Below the pieces are notes generated by a model that did not search any database, had not been told where the DNA came from, and worked only from the letters and a program-made list of their open reading frames with translations. The position numbers were made by a program, and so were the translations under genes. Shown piece by piece: positions 54,934 through 63,980 of a DNA stretch of 64,000 nt. The DNA is from Bacteroidales bacterium. Lineage in GTDB: Bacteria > Bacteroidota > Bacteroidia > Bacteroidales > UBA3824. The DNA lies in the NCBI GenBank assembly GCA_017412115.1, contig JAFPYR010000112.1, positions 21,405-85,404 on the forward strand, read 5' to 3'. The stretch's first letter is position 1. Every line of letters begins with the position of its first letter.

Positions 54934-54957
54934 AAATACCAGTTTTTATAAAAAAAT

Positions 54958-54992
54958 AAGCCCGTTGATTTTTTTTAGCGGGCTTGTTTTTT
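54958..54992 (+). terminator. terminator after pepP
   Basis: AAGCCCG at 54958-54964 pairs with CGGGCTT at 54979-54985 and is followed by GTTTTTTTT. The loop itself holds a T-run. Confidence 0.8.
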
Positions 54993-55016
54993 TTAGTTAG
55001 CAGAAGAATCCATCGA

Positions 55017-55052
55017 AGAAGATTTACTATGTAGTAAATCTTCTATTTTTTT
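55017..55052 (+). terminator. second hairpin terminator downstream of pepP
   Basis: A 13-base perfect inverted repeat (AGAAGATTTACTA at 55017-55029 with TAGTAAATCTTCT at 55032-55044), separated by only two bases and followed by ATTTTTTT. It lies 32 bases after the first terminator, so the two form a tandem pair. The short loop also makes it a possible protein-binding dyad. Confidence 0.6.
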
Positions 55053-55110
55053 CTTCAAATTTTAAAAAAAAAAATTGTTTGCACAAAAATATGAAAATAT
55101 TGGGAATTTT

Positions 55111-55833
55111 TCAATTCCCAATATAAATTCTTGATGCGCCGGAACTGCTGAAACTTTTTTTGTCAGCAGTAAAACGATTTGATGTTACGTTAGAAGCACC
55201 TGAGGTTCTGACACTTATTTCGTTAGCGTATCCTGAAAGTCTTATGTTACTTGCCCCCGAGGTTCCTAAATTCATGATTTTTGCTATTCCGGAAAAATCA
55301 ATATTGCTTGCGCCCGAGGCTCCGATTTCTACGCCGCCAAAATTGCTGCCGTTGATATCAAGAGAACTTGCACCGCTGACCTCAGCCGAGAGAAACTCCG
55401 AAACTTCCAAATCTTTGAACGTGGTTTTTGTAGCACCGGAATTTCTGATGTTCAATTTCTTCAAGATTGTTTTTTCAGGGAAGACGGTATAAACAGCACC
55501 CGAAGTTGAAAGTTCAGTAAGGTTTTCAACGCAAATTTTTACCGTTAAATCACCCCAATCAGATTTTTTCTGTTTGGTTTTTCGGGTTTGATACCAAACA
55601 TGGAGCTCGTTGTTTTTAACCTCGGTTATTAAATTTTCTACGAGCTCTTTCTCGCCGCTGACAATAACCTGCTGAGATTTACCGGTTATAATCTCAACTT
55701 TAACGAAAGATGAAACGTCAATTCTGTTGAAACTGTTTAAAATTCTCTCTTCCGTGATTTTTTCTTCGGAGTTCTGAGCATACGTCCAAACGGTGAAAAT
55801 CATAACCGTCAAAAGCATTAATAATTTTTTCAT
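55111..55833 (-). CDS. GIN-domain (DUF2807) secreted protein
   Basis: A 240-residue protein with a signal peptide (LLMLLTVMIFTVWTYAQ). The mature part is a right-handed beta-helix-like GIN domain: a first strand block (FNRIDVSSFVKVEII) and repeated turns of the SGAS form (SGASSLDI, SGASNIDF, SGASNIRL, SGASNVTS, SGASRIYI). The domain is found as head modules of putative adhesins; the role is unknown. The repeat number fits the family. Confidence 0.88.
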   Translation of the reverse strand: MKKLLMLLTVMIFTVWTYAQNSEEKITEERILNSFNRIDVSSFVKVEIITGKSQQVIVSGEKELVENLITEVKNNELHVWYQTRKTKQKKSDWGDLTVKICVENLTELSTSGAVYTVFPEKTILKKLNIRNSGATKTTFKDLEVSEFLSAEVSGASSLDINGSNFGGVEIGASGASNIDFSGIAKIMNLGTSGASNIRLSGYANEISVRTSGASNVTSNRFTADKKSFSSSGASRIYIGN

Positions 55834-56021
55834 GGTTTTATGTATTTTAAAATGGTTTTACACAAAAAAATGTACACTCACCATGCCAAAATAATTAATG
55901 TTTTGATAATCAGAAGTTTGAGAAATTTTGTAACAAATGATATTGTAAAAAAAATTTACAATGGTGTAAAATTTTTTTACGTTTTTTCTCTCTCAATTTA
56001 TATTGAAAAAAAGCCTGTATT

Positions 56022-56948
56022 TTATAATTTAATGCCGAATTTTACCAAATGACTATCAAGCATTTTGTGCGGAATAAATTTTATTAGAGTATCCGAAACT
56101 GTGTTGAGCATACGTTGACGGATGTAATCTTCTTTGATATATAGCGATATACGACGTTGCGAAAGATAGTCGCCTTCTATCGGACGAATGTTTTTGCGTT
56201 GTTGTTCGCTAAGAAACGGTAAATGCATTTCCGGTATTATTGTAAAACCGCCATTTTTATCTACAATTCTTATTAATGTTTCTATACTACCGGCTTCGTA
56301 TATGCGATTTCCTTTTGTGCGTGCTTTACAAAACGAAAAAGCACTTTCCCGCATACATTGTGCTTCTTTCATTATCCACATTTTTTCATGTTCGAGATTA
56401 TCGGGTTTAAATACTGGTAATTTGCGCCAACAACTTTCTGCTAAATACACGTAAAAACGCTCTGTGTATAGAGGTATTTCAAGTATTCCTTCGATCTTGT
56501 TGTCTGAAATATCAATACCTACATCAAGATGATTTATTTGAAGTTCTGATAAAATGGTTTCTGTTTTTAATTCCTTGATAGAAAGATTTACCGACGGATA
56601 TGCACCGACATAATAATTAATAAAGTCGGGTAAAATATACGGCGCAATTGTAGTGCCTATTGCAATATCGAAATTTCCCGACACTTGTCCTTTTTCTTCG
56701 TTTATGATTTCGTTGATTTTCAATGCTTCCACGAGCGTTTTTTCGGCTTGACGTATAATCCGTTGCCCTATCGTTGTGGGAATTACTTTTTTGTTGGTAC
56801 GGTCGAAAATCTTTACATCAAGTTCTTCTTCCAGTTTTACGAGCATAGCACTGAGCGTAGGCTGCGATATTTCGCACTCATTAGCAGCTTTGGCAAAACT
56901 TCGATGCTTGTTGATTGCTACAATATATTTTAATTGTTGTAATGTCAT
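56022..56948 (-). CDS. oxyR: hydrogen-peroxide-sensing LysR-family regulator OxyR
   Basis: A 308-residue LysR-type regulator with the N-terminal helix-turn-helix (RSFAKAANECEISQPTLSAM) and a periplasmic-binding-like effector domain. The redox pair of OxyR is intact: C198 and C207 in AQCMRESAFSFCK, with the same eight-residue spacing as E. coli C199 and C208. H2O2 oxidises them to a disulfide, switching DNA binding. The gene is divergent from a 4Fe-4S membrane protein gene; a dyad with ATAG/CTAT ends between them is the likely operator for both. No katA, ahpC or dps lies in the window. Confidence 0.88.
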   Translation of the reverse strand: MTLQQLKYIVAINKHRSFAKAANECEISQPTLSAMLVKLEEELDVKIFDRTNKKVIPTTIGQRIIRQAEKTLVEALKINEIINEEKGQVSGNFDIAIGTTIAPYILPDFINYYVGAYPSVNLSIKELKTETILSELQINHLDVGIDISDNKIEGILEIPLYTERFYVYLAESCWRKLPVFKPDNLEHEKMWIMKEAQCMRESAFSFCKARTKGNRIYEAGSIETLIRIVDKNGGFTIIPEMHLPFLSEQQRKNIRPIEGDYLSQRRISLYIKEDYIRQRMLNTVSDTLIKFIPHKMLDSHLVKFGIKL

Positions 56949-56968
56949 AATGATAGATTTTGTTTATG

Positions 56969-57018
56969 CAAAGATAGATAAAAACGTTTGTTTATCTATT
57001 ATTGAAACGATAATTTTG
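56969..57018. promoter_or_regulatory. divergent promoters of oxyR and the 4Fe-4S protein gene
   Basis: The plus-strand promoter has TTTG at 56987-56990 and TAATTTTG at 57011-57018 with a 20-base spacer. The minus-strand box for oxyR reads TATCTTTG from 56976 to 56969. The dyad at 56974-56999 covers part of the oxyR box and the -33 element of the other promoter. Confidence 0.6.
56974..56999. promoter_or_regulatory. inverted-repeat operator, probable OxyR site
   Basis: ATAGATAAA at 56974-56982 is the exact reverse complement of TTTATCTAT at 56991-56999, with an eight-base spacer. The outer ATAG and CTAT match the half-site signature of E. coli OxyR and lie 22 bases apart, two helical turns. 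A third ATAG lies at 56953, 21 bases from the first. Confidence 0.65.
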
Positions 57019-57045
57019 TGTCATAAACAATAAAAATTTTACGAT

Positions 57046-57729
57046 ATGACACAGATTAAGAAAAAAACATTTCATAAACATTTTTATACCAAAGGAAAAC
57101 CTTTGTATTTGATATTATTTACGTATTTGATTCTCGGATGGTTTTTCCCTGTAATTGGATTGATGGCGTTGATATGTATGCTTGCGCCGGTGCTTATGGC
57201 AATCAAAAAGGGGCGTTTCTGGTGTGGCAACTATTGTCCGAGAGGTAATATGTTTGATAGGTTGCTGTCAAAATATTCGCCGCACAAACCGATTCCGAAT
57301 TTTGTTAGGACATCGGGATTTAGAATTTTTATGGTTGTATTTATTTTTATGGTGTTTGGTATTCAATTGTATTATGCTTGGGGCGATTGGAATGCTGTGG
57401 GCAAAGTTTTTTGGAATATAGTTGCTGTTACAACACTTGTTGGTGTAATATTGGCATTTGTATTTGCTCCCCGTACTTGGTGTTCGTTTTGCCCTATGGG
57501 AACACTTTCTGCTTGGGCAACACCTAAGAAAGGTAATTTTAGCGACGGATTCAAACGCGTAAAAGTAGAAAATAGTTGTCAAATGAAATGCAAAAGTTGC
57601 GCTCGTGTATGTCCTATGCAATTGACACCTTACGATAGCCGTGGCGACGAAGCTGGCTATCTCAATCCCGATTGTATCAAATGCGGAAAATGTACTTTGG
57701 CGTGTCCCACGAAAATTATGAAACTGTAA
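57046..57729 (+). CDS. polytopic 4Fe-4S membrane protein (NapH/CcoG-like)
   Basis: A 227-residue protein with about four membrane helices, two cytoplasmic CxxCP-type motifs after helices (FWCGNYCPRGNMFD and WCSFCPMGTLSAW) and a C-terminal pair of ferredoxin-type clusters (CQMKCKSCARVCP and CIKCGKCTLACP). This is the layout of NapH, NosR C-terminal and CcoG-like electron-transfer proteins, which move electrons between the quinone pool and soluble partners. The partner is not identifiable. Control by the divergent OxyR is likely from the operator, so it may serve in oxidative-stress electron flow or cluster repair; this is inference. Confidence 0.85.
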   Translation: MTQIKKKTFHKHFYTKGKPLYLILFTYLILGWFFPVIGLMALICMLAPVLMAIKKGRFWCGNYCPRGNMFDRLLSKYSPHKPIPNFVRTSGFRIFMVVFIFMVFGIQLYYAWGDWNAVGKVFWNIVAVTTLVGVILAFVFAPRTWCSFCPMGTLSAWATPKKGNFSDGFKRVKVENSCQMKCKSCARVCPMQLTPYDSRGDEAGYLNPDCIKCGKCTLACPTKIMKL

Positions 57730-57882
57730 TTTTGTTTGTCCTTAGTTTTTTTTATAATGCTGAGAATTTAGCACAGCCAAAATACCTTTTAAAAAAAAAC
57801 TTCTGCTTTTGCCGCCTGCATCATCGGTGTATGGCGGTTTCTAAATTGATAATTTCCATATCGAAAATGATGCGGTTAGTTC

Positions 57883-60180
57883 CTAAAAAATATCCGGCAA
57901 ATCTTCCGGTAATGGTTTTTTAGTTATGTATTTTATTATTTCATAATACGTTTTGAGCGTGGTGTTAAATGAATTACACGGTATTAAATCAATAAAACCG
58001 TCTTTGTTTTCTTGAAAAATTTGAATGGCTTTTTGTGCGTAATTCATTTTCATTAGCGCGTATGAGTATCTGAGTTTGAGATGTTTATAACAAAAATCTT
58101 CAGGATCGGTATCATTTGAGGGAAACAGTTTTTCGATTACGCTTTTAGCAGTTTTGAAACATTTCGTCATCAAAAGCACATCAATTGCCATACATTCGGT
58201 TTTTGAAATTTTTCCCGCCTTTTTCTCAGAATAATACTCTTTGAAGAAGTTTTCAACGTATGACGAAAGTTTTGCATTTATTTTTTTCGAGCGTCCGTAA
58301 TCCGCCAAAAGTTCTACGCATAATCTCAACAACAAATCAAAATCTTCGTCTTCTTCAGTGTCAATCTCTTGAATTAACGAGAAAATCTCATCAACATCCT
58401 TGTAATGACCTTCGTTGAAAAGTATATATGCTTTTTGCGTTAGCGGCAAAAGTTTTTCGTGAGAGTTATCACTCGTTGAGCAAAAAATATCCGTATATCT
58501 GATATAAAAACCGTTAATATTATCAAAATCAGGATATTCCTGAAAATAAAATTCCCGTTCTTCTTCAGTTTGCAAAAGCGAATCCTGAAGTTCCGGATAA
58601 TATCTTATCTCCGTGCAAAACAATTCTTTAAGCTTTTTGCAATTTACTTCGTCGTCTTTGAAATGAATATTGGTGAGCCTAAAAAACGATTTCAAAAGTT
58701 TTATGTTTTTCTCGTAAAAAGCATATCTTAAAAACCAGCCGAAAATCATAAGTTTCATTTCCGGGTTTTCGGAATAATACGATGAAACCTCCATAAAAAG
58801 GCTTTCGTTGAGTCCGAATTCTTTCAGCCAATAATTAGCTAACTGAAAAGCAAAAAACTTTTTCGACGAAAATTTCAAGAGCGTGAGTCTTTTGCCGTCT
58901 TTGTCCGTTGAGGAAAACTCTGTTAAAATTCCCGTTGAAAGCAATTCTCGAAACTCTTTTCCGTATTCTTCTATAAGACGTGTCAAGCGGTTTTTGTCAG
59001 CAGTCTCGGACTCAAAACCGTAATTGGTCGTAAACAAAAAGAAATCAATAAACTTTTGCGTCTTGTTGTCGTAAGATTTTATGTCGATTTTGCTTTTGTT
59101 GAAGGTTTCGTACAAAAGGGTTTCCGTCAAATTTTTTTGTGACAGCGAAATCAGTAATTCCAAATAATAAGGAATACTGAAAACATTATCCATACTTTCT
59201 TTGTGTAAAATCTCAAAGTTTCTGGGTGTAAGACAGTTGCAGTTCTTTAAGATTTGTTGCATCTCGATAGGGGAGAGGTGCGGAATGTTGGAAAAACTAC
59301 TCGAGGCAATATTCCATTGAGCCTCAAACCAACATGATTTGTTGATTTCTTTTATCGTTTTGTCGATGTATTGCCACAAAAGCGGATTCATCGAAACTAT
59401 AAGTTTCAGATATTTTTCATTTTTGTATGCCGAAACAATGTTCATGGCTATATCCGCTGTTTCTATCGAGGAGATTTCGTCCAAAATCAAAACGATTTTG
59501 CCGTTTAGGGTAGCGGGGTGTTTTTCAAAATATTCCTTATAACTTGTTTGTCCCGAAGAGCCCGAAAGTTTTGCAAAAACATTGTTCAAATCCTTGTTTA
59601 GAGTATTTGCAGGGGTGTTTGAACAAGTAAAATACCAACAAATATCGTTGGTGTCAGCGTTAATAAAATATTTTTCAGCTATTTGGGCCAGTGCCGTCGT
59701 TTTGCCGAAACCCGTGGGACCGACTAATGCATAAGCCGTTTTTTCGGATTCCAAAAACTCAGAAATTTTCTCGTTGAAAAATGCTCTGTGGATAGTTTTT
59801 TCATAATTAACACCCAACGAATTTTTGATGCCGAAGAATATATTTTTGGATATTTTCATCGCCTCGTCTTTGAGTTGCGTCCAAATGAGCATATTTTCAG
59901 CACTTTTGCGGTAATCGTTTTTGTGTGTTATAAAATCGTCAAAATCGCTGAATTTAAGATATTTTGCAAGTGAATTTAAAGTATACTTTGATGGATTAAA
60001 AGTTGAATTTACAAGATTCCACAATCTTTTTAATGTGGTCTCGCTTACCTTATTGCCCGTCGTCTCAAAAACAGTTTCTGATAATTCTCCACAATCTTTA
60101 GCGTATGTAATTTTTCTACCGAATTTGTTTTCTACGCTGTTTCTTAATAACTCAACATCAGTTTCTTCTAAATTTTCCAT
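57883..60180 (-). CDS. STAND-type NTPase with an HTH-like N-terminal domain
   Basis: A 765-residue protein from the ATG at 60180 (another ATG lies at 60198). Residues about 5-70 form a helical domain (ITYAKDCGELSETVFETTG, VSETTLKRLWNLV, KYTLNSLAKYL) that recurs at the N-terminus of many Bacteroidetes regulators and resembles a helix-turn-helix. The NTPase has Walker A GPTGFGKTT at about 154-162, Walker B VLILDEIS at about 231-238 and sensor-like VSMNPLLWQ. The rest is an all-helical region with TPR-like pairs. The architecture fits signal-transduction ATPases often linked to defence or stress, but no effector domain is fused. The TATATTTG box overlaps the start region. Confidence 0.72.
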   Translation of the reverse strand: MENLEETDVELLRNSVENKFGRKITYAKDCGELSETVFETTGNKVSETTLKRLWNLVNSTFNPSKYTLNSLAKYLKFSDFDDFITHKNDYRKSAENMLIWTQLKDEAMKISKNIFFGIKNSLGVNYEKTIHRAFFNEKISEFLESEKTAYALVGPTGFGKTTALAQIAEKYFINADTNDICWYFTCSNTPANTLNKDLNNVFAKLSGSSGQTSYKEYFEKHPATLNGKIVLILDEISSIETADIAMNIVSAYKNEKYLKLIVSMNPLLWQYIDKTIKEINKSCWFEAQWNIASSSFSNIPHLSPIEMQQILKNCNCLTPRNFEILHKESMDNVFSIPYYLELLISLSQKNLTETLLYETFNKSKIDIKSYDNKTQKFIDFFLFTTNYGFESETADKNRLTRLIEEYGKEFRELLSTGILTEFSSTDKDGKRLTLLKFSSKKFFAFQLANYWLKEFGLNESLFMEVSSYYSENPEMKLMIFGWFLRYAFYEKNIKLLKSFFRLTNIHFKDDEVNCKKLKELFCTEIRYYPELQDSLLQTEEEREFYFQEYPDFDNINGFYIRYTDIFCSTSDNSHEKLLPLTQKAYILFNEGHYKDVDEIFSLIQEIDTEEDEDFDLLLRLCVELLADYGRSKKINAKLSSYVENFFKEYYSEKKAGKISKTECMAIDVLLMTKCFKTAKSVIEKLFPSNDTDPEDFCYKHLKLRYSYALMKMNYAQKAIQIFQENKDGFIDLIPCNSFNTTLKTYYEIIKYITKKPLPEDLPDIF

Positions 60181-60184
60181 ATCG

Positions 60185-60192
60185 CAAATATA
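60185..60192 (-). promoter_or_regulatory. -7 box directly before the NTPase start
   Basis: On the minus strand this reads TATATTTG, matching TAnnTTTG, with only four bases between it and the ATG at 60180. If active it would give a nearly leaderless message, and it argues against the ATG at 60198. Confidence 0.4.
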
Positions 60193-60272
60193 AATCATTT
60201 TTTTTGAAACTAACTAAAAAAATACGGAAAAGTTTTATTTTTTTTAGTTGGTTTAATTTTATGTGTATAAAT

Positions 60273-60303
60273 TTTGTTTTTACGAAAAAAAAAATTACAT
60301 TTG
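60273..60303 (+). promoter_or_regulatory. promoter of the SPFH-protein gene
   Basis: TTTG at 60273-60276 and TACATTTG at 60296-60303 with a 19-base spacer, 19 bases before the ATG at 60323. Confidence 0.68.
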
Positions 60304-60322
60304 TCAAAACTTAAAAATTTAT

Positions 60323-61216
60323 ATGAATATGAACACAAGAAATTCTAACGGGACAGCAAAACCGAAAGGAAAATTCGGTATAATCGTATTTTTGTTGTTG
60401 ATTATGTTTTCTGTCTCAATGTGTGCATCATGCACGATTATCGATTCGAGCGAAATCGGTATTAAATTTCATAAATGGAGTGTTTCTGAGCAGGATTACG
60501 GCGGTATTGAAGGAACATGTAGCGGTTGGGTTTTTTATAATCCGTTGGCCACTGACGTTTTTACGTATCCGCTTCACGTTCAGCGAAAAACATACGAACC
60601 GTTTAGAGTTAATACCAAGGATGCGGCGCAGTTCACTATGGACCCTTCGATCGCTTACAGAATAAATCCTGAAAAAGCGTGTGATATTTTCAAAAAGTAT
60701 CGCAAGCCTGTTGAGGAGCTTGAAAACGGTTATATCCGCACCTGTATTTATGAGGCTTACAGAACTTGTGCTAATAATTTCACCTCAGATTCTATCATGT
60801 CGAGCAGGGCTACTTTTGAGGCTGACGTTAGGGCAAGACTTGAGCATAGTTTGAACAACGAAGGTTTTATCGTTGAGGAGTTTACCTCTCAGATTATACC
60901 TCCTGAGTCGTTGGCAAAAATGATTGATGCCAAAAACATGGCTGTTCAGTCATCTTTGAAAGCCGAAAATGAGGTAAAAGAGGCTGAGGCTAATGCTAAA
61001 ATCGAAATTGCAAAGGCCAAAGGTGCTGCTGAGGCTATGAAAATCAAAGCCGATGCAGAGGCTTATTACAACAAGACGATTTCCAATTCGTTGAGTCCTT
61101 ATATTATTCAAGAGGATTGGATTGAAAAATGGGACGGACACGTTCCTACCGTTATTAACGGTAGCGGCAGCGGCTCTATGTACGATATGTCCTCTATTAT
61201 AAAGAGTGCAAAATAA
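60323..61216 (+). CDS. SPFH/prohibitin-family membrane protein
   Basis: A 297-residue protein from the ATG at 60323; the frame opens further upstream, but the promoter box lies in that part. A membrane segment at about 17-38 (FGIIVFLLLIMFSVSMCAS) is followed by the SPFH domain (DSSEIGIKFHKWSVSEQDYG, VQRKTYEPFRVNTKDAAQFT, YRINPEKACDIFKKYRKPVEE) and an alanine- and glutamate-rich coiled coil (EVKEAEANAKIEIAKAKGAA). Family members form ring-like membrane assemblies that organise proteases or lipids. No partner gene (NfeD or FtsH) is adjacent. A strong terminator follows. Confidence 0.85.
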   Translation: MNMNTRNSNGTAKPKGKFGIIVFLLLIMFSVSMCASCTIIDSSEIGIKFHKWSVSEQDYGGIEGTCSGWVFYNPLATDVFTYPLHVQRKTYEPFRVNTKDAAQFTMDPSIAYRINPEKACDIFKKYRKPVEELENGYIRTCIYEAYRTCANNFTSDSIMSSRATFEADVRARLEHSLNNEGFIVEEFTSQIIPPESLAKMIDAKNMAVQSSLKAENEVKEAEANAKIEIAKAKGAAEAMKIKADAEAYYNKTISNSLSPYIIQEDWIEKWDGHVPTVINGSGSGSMYDMSSIIKSAK

Positions 61217-61257
61217 TATCGGGCTAAGAGAAAATCCGAATTTCTAAAAGAAAAAAA

Positions 61258-61318
61258 ATACTCCGCACACTTTTTTTTGGGAAAAAACTAAAAGGAAGTT
61301 GGTGTGCGGGGTATTTTT
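61258..61318 (+). terminator. terminator after the SPFH-protein gene
   Basis: ATACTCCGCACAC at 61258-61270 pairs with GTGTGCGGGGTAT at 61302-61314 with one G-T pair, followed by a short T-run. The loop is 31 bases and A/T-rich. Confidence 0.75.
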
Positions 61319-61340
61319 GTTTTTTGTAGTTTTAGAAAAA

Positions 61341-61372
61341 TTTGTTTTTTACGGTTAAAACTATTAAATTTG
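61341..61372 (+). promoter_or_regulatory. promoter of lepA
   Basis: TTTG at 61341-61344 and TAAATTTG at 61365-61372 with a 20-base spacer, 28 bases before the ATG. Confidence 0.7.
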
Positions 61373-61400
61373 CGCTCAAATTTTAATAAAACGGCTTTCG

Positions 61401-63185
61401 ATGAAGAACATTAGAAATTTCTGTATAATAGCGCATATCGACCATGGCAAAAGTACGTTAGCAGACAGACTTTTGCAATTTACCAAAACCATTGATGACC
61501 GCGACCTTCAAGACCAAGTCCTTGACGATATGGATTTGGAGAGAGAACGTGGTATTACGATAAAATCTCATGCCATTCAGATGAAGTATACTTTTAATAA
61601 TCAGGAGTATATTCTCAATCTTATTGACACTCCCGGTCATGTGGATTTTAGTTATGAGGTTTCGCGTTCGATTGCGGCTTGTGAAGGTGCGCTTTTAGTG
61701 ATTGACGCAACACAAGGTATTCAGGCTCAGACAATTTCCAATGTTTACATGGCGATTGAAAACGACCTTGAAATAATTCCCGTTCTCAACAAAATGGATA
61801 TGCCTGCCGCAAAACCTGAGGAGGTAAAAGATCAAATCATAGAACTTATCGGCGGTAAGAGAGAGGATATAATTGAGGCTTCGGGCAGAACGGGTCTTGG
61901 AGTTGAAAAAATTTTGAACGCAATTGTTGAAAAAATTCCTGCTCCAAAAGGCGATCCTAATGAGCCGCTTCAGGCTTTGATTTTTGACTCTGTTTTCAAT
62001 CCTTTCAGAGGTATAATTGCTTATTACAGAGTTTATAACGGAAAAATTAAAACGGGCGAACAAGTAAAATTCGTCAATACCAAAAAGCAATATATTGCCG
62101 ATGAGGTCGGAGTTTTGGAAATGGACCTTTCTCCTAAGGACGAAATTTCAGCCGGCAATGTAGGTTATATAATTTCGGGTATTAAAAATGCCGTTGAGGT
62201 AAAGGTCGGTGATACGATTACGCACGTTGAAAGACCTTGTGAAAAAGCAATTGAGGGTTTTGCCGAGGTAAAACCGATGGTTTATGCCGGAGTTTACCCG
62301 ATTGAAACGAGTATGTACGAGGAGCTCAGAACAAGTCTTGAAAAACTTCAGTTGAACGATGCCTCGCTGACCTTTGCTCCTGAAAGTTCAATTGCTTTGG
62401 GCTTTGGTTTCAGATGCGGATTCCTCGGAATGTTGCACATGGACATTGTTCAGGAAAGACTTTCGAGGGAGTTTGATATGGACGTTATAACAACCGTTCC
62501 TAACGTTAGTTACAAAGTTAATACTTCAAAAGGCGAGATTATAGAGGTTCATAATCCGGCGGGATTGCCCGAACAAAAAGCGATTTCCTCAATCGAAGAG
62601 CCTTATATTAAAGCCGATATTATTACGAAAGCCGAATTTTACGGACCGATAACCAAACTTTGTATGGAAAAGCGCGGTATTAAAATCGGTGAACAATATT
62701 TAACGGCAGACCGTATAGAATTGAATTTTGAAATGCCGCTTGCTGAAATCGTTTTTGACTTTTATGACAAATTGAAGTCAATTTCAAAAGGTTATGCTTC
62801 GTTTGATTATCATCCGATTGATTACAGAGAGTCAAAACTTGTAAAGTTGGATATACTTCTTAACGGAGAACCCGTCGATGCGATGTCAAGTCTTATTCAC
62901 GAGTCCAACGCATACGATTTCGGTAAAACGATTTGCGAGAAATTGAAAGAATTGATACCGCGACATCAGTTTGATATCGCAATTCAGGCTGCTATCGGTA
63001 CTAAAATTATCGCAAGAAGTACGATAAAAGCTTTTAGAAAAGACGTTACTGCAAAATGTTACGGCGGTGATATTTCCCGTAAGCGAAAACTCCTTGACAA
63101 GCAGAAAAAAGGTAAAAAACGTATGAAACAAATCGGTGATGTAGAGGTACCACAGAAGGCGTTTTTAGCTGTTTTGAAAATATAA
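61401..63185 (+). CDS. lepA: elongation factor 4 (back-translocating GTPase)
   Basis: LepA acts on stalled or initiating ribosomes. The 594-residue protein has G1 [14 protein letters not shown], switch [18 protein letters not shown]4 NKMDMPAA, and the LepA-specific C-terminal domain ([40 protein letters not shown]). The length is normal. It has its own promoter and is followed by a helical protein gene with an independent -7 box. Confidence 0.97.
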   Translation: MKNIRNFCIIAHIDHGKSTLADRLLQFTKTIDDRDLQDQVLDDMDLERERGITIKSHAIQMKYTFNNQEYILNLIDTPGHVDFSYEVSRSIAACEGALLVIDATQGIQAQTISNVYMAIENDLEIIPVLNKMDMPAAKPEEVKDQIIELIGGKREDIIEASGRTGLGVEKILNAIVEKIPAPKGDPNEPLQALIFDSVFNPFRGIIAYYRVYNGKIKTGEQVKFVNTKKQYIADEVGVLEMDLSPKDEISAGNVGYIISGIKNAVEVKVGDTITHVERPCEKAIEGFAEVKPMVYAGVYPIETSMYEELRTSLEKLQLNDASLTFAPESSIALGFGFRCGFLGMLHMDIVQERLSREFDMDVITTVPNVSYKVNTSKGEIIEVHNPAGLPEQKAISSIEEPYIKADIITKAEFYGPITKLCMEKRGIKIGEQYLTADRIELNFEMPLAEIVFDFYDKLKSISKGYASFDYHPIDYRESKLVKLDILLNGEPVDAMSSLIHESNAYDFGKTICEKLKELIPRHQFDIAIQAAIGTKIIARSTIKAFRKDVTAKCYGGDISRKRKLLDKQKKGKKRMKQIGDVEVPQKAFLAVLKI

Positions 63186-63223
63186 TTAACAACAAAATAA
63201 CATTGCAAAAATAAAAAAAATTG

Positions 63224-63231
63224 TAATTTTG
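63224..63231 (+). promoter_or_regulatory. -7 box of the last gene
   Basis: TAATTTTG, matching TAnnTTTG, 26 bases before the ATG at 63258. Confidence 0.5.
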
Positions 63232-63257
63232 CACCCGAAAAAATCGGATTATTAGAA

Positions 63258-63980
63258 ATGAAAAAAGCAGTTACATACAATTATTCGTCATCTGAAATAA
63301 TAGAAAGGGGCACGATAGTCGCAAGATTGGCGGAACAAGATTTAGGTCATTTTCAGAAATTTGGAGTTACTCAAAAGGATATTGATATGCTCTACAAAAG
63401 ATTGGACGAGTACAAACATTATCCGGAAGACAGTTTTTTCGCGGATAAGGTAAAGGCTCAAACCAGAGTGAAAAATGAACAGGAAGAAAGACTTATAAAT
63501 CATATTCGTAATTTTTTCTTACAGTTTTCGATAATCGTTCCAACGAAAAAGGAAACTAAGAAATATTTCCCGAGTCAGAAACTTACAGGAATCAAGACAA
63601 AGGAACTTGTTCAGATAGGAGAGAAGGTTATAACTGTTTTTAAAAAGTTTAAGGACAGACTTTTGAAATACGATTTGACGGAGCAGGATATTAAGGAGAT
63701 AAAAACTCAAATAGCTGCTACGAAAAAGGTAATGAAGGCTCTTGAGGCGGTAAGACACGAGCGTACACGCAATACTGTAAAGCGTAAAGAGATTGGTACT
63801 GTTTTGTACGAGAAAATCGCTAATTTAAGCCGTTATGGCAAAACCTATTGGAAAGACCGTGATGACAGCCGTTACAAAGATTATTTGCTTTATGAAAAAA
63901 ATTATCAAGAGCAAAAACTCAGAAACCGTGAACGCGAGGAGATGCTCAGAGCCAAGGAGTTAGCCCGTATGAAACAATAA
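63258..63980 (+). CDS. helical charged protein of unknown function
   Basis: A 240-residue, lysine- and glutamate-rich, almost entirely helical protein without signal peptide or membrane helix. It begins SSSEIIERGTIVARLAEQD and ends in a long basic coiled coil (NREREEMLRAKELARMKQ). No known domain is recognised; paralogous sequences occur in Bacteroidetes as far as I recall, often as small families. It follows lepA by 72 bases with its own -7 box. No function is assigned. Confidence 0.65.
   Translation: MKKAVTYNYSSSEIIERGTIVARLAEQDLGHFQKFGVTQKDIDMLYKRLDEYKHYPEDSFFADKVKAQTRVKNEQEERLINHIRNFFLQFSIIVPTKKETKKYFPSQKLTGIKTKELVQIGEKVITVFKKFKDRLLKYDLTEQDIKEIKTQIAATKKVMKALEAVRHERTRNTVKRKEIGTVLYEKIANLSRYGKTYWKDRDDSRYKDYLLYEKNYQEQKLRNREREEMLRAKELARMKQ

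Noticed and set aside
57672..57923. 83-codon open frame between the 4Fe-4S gene and the NTPase gene
   Set aside because: It overlaps the end of the 4Fe-4S gene out of frame, has no promoter and no family resemblance.
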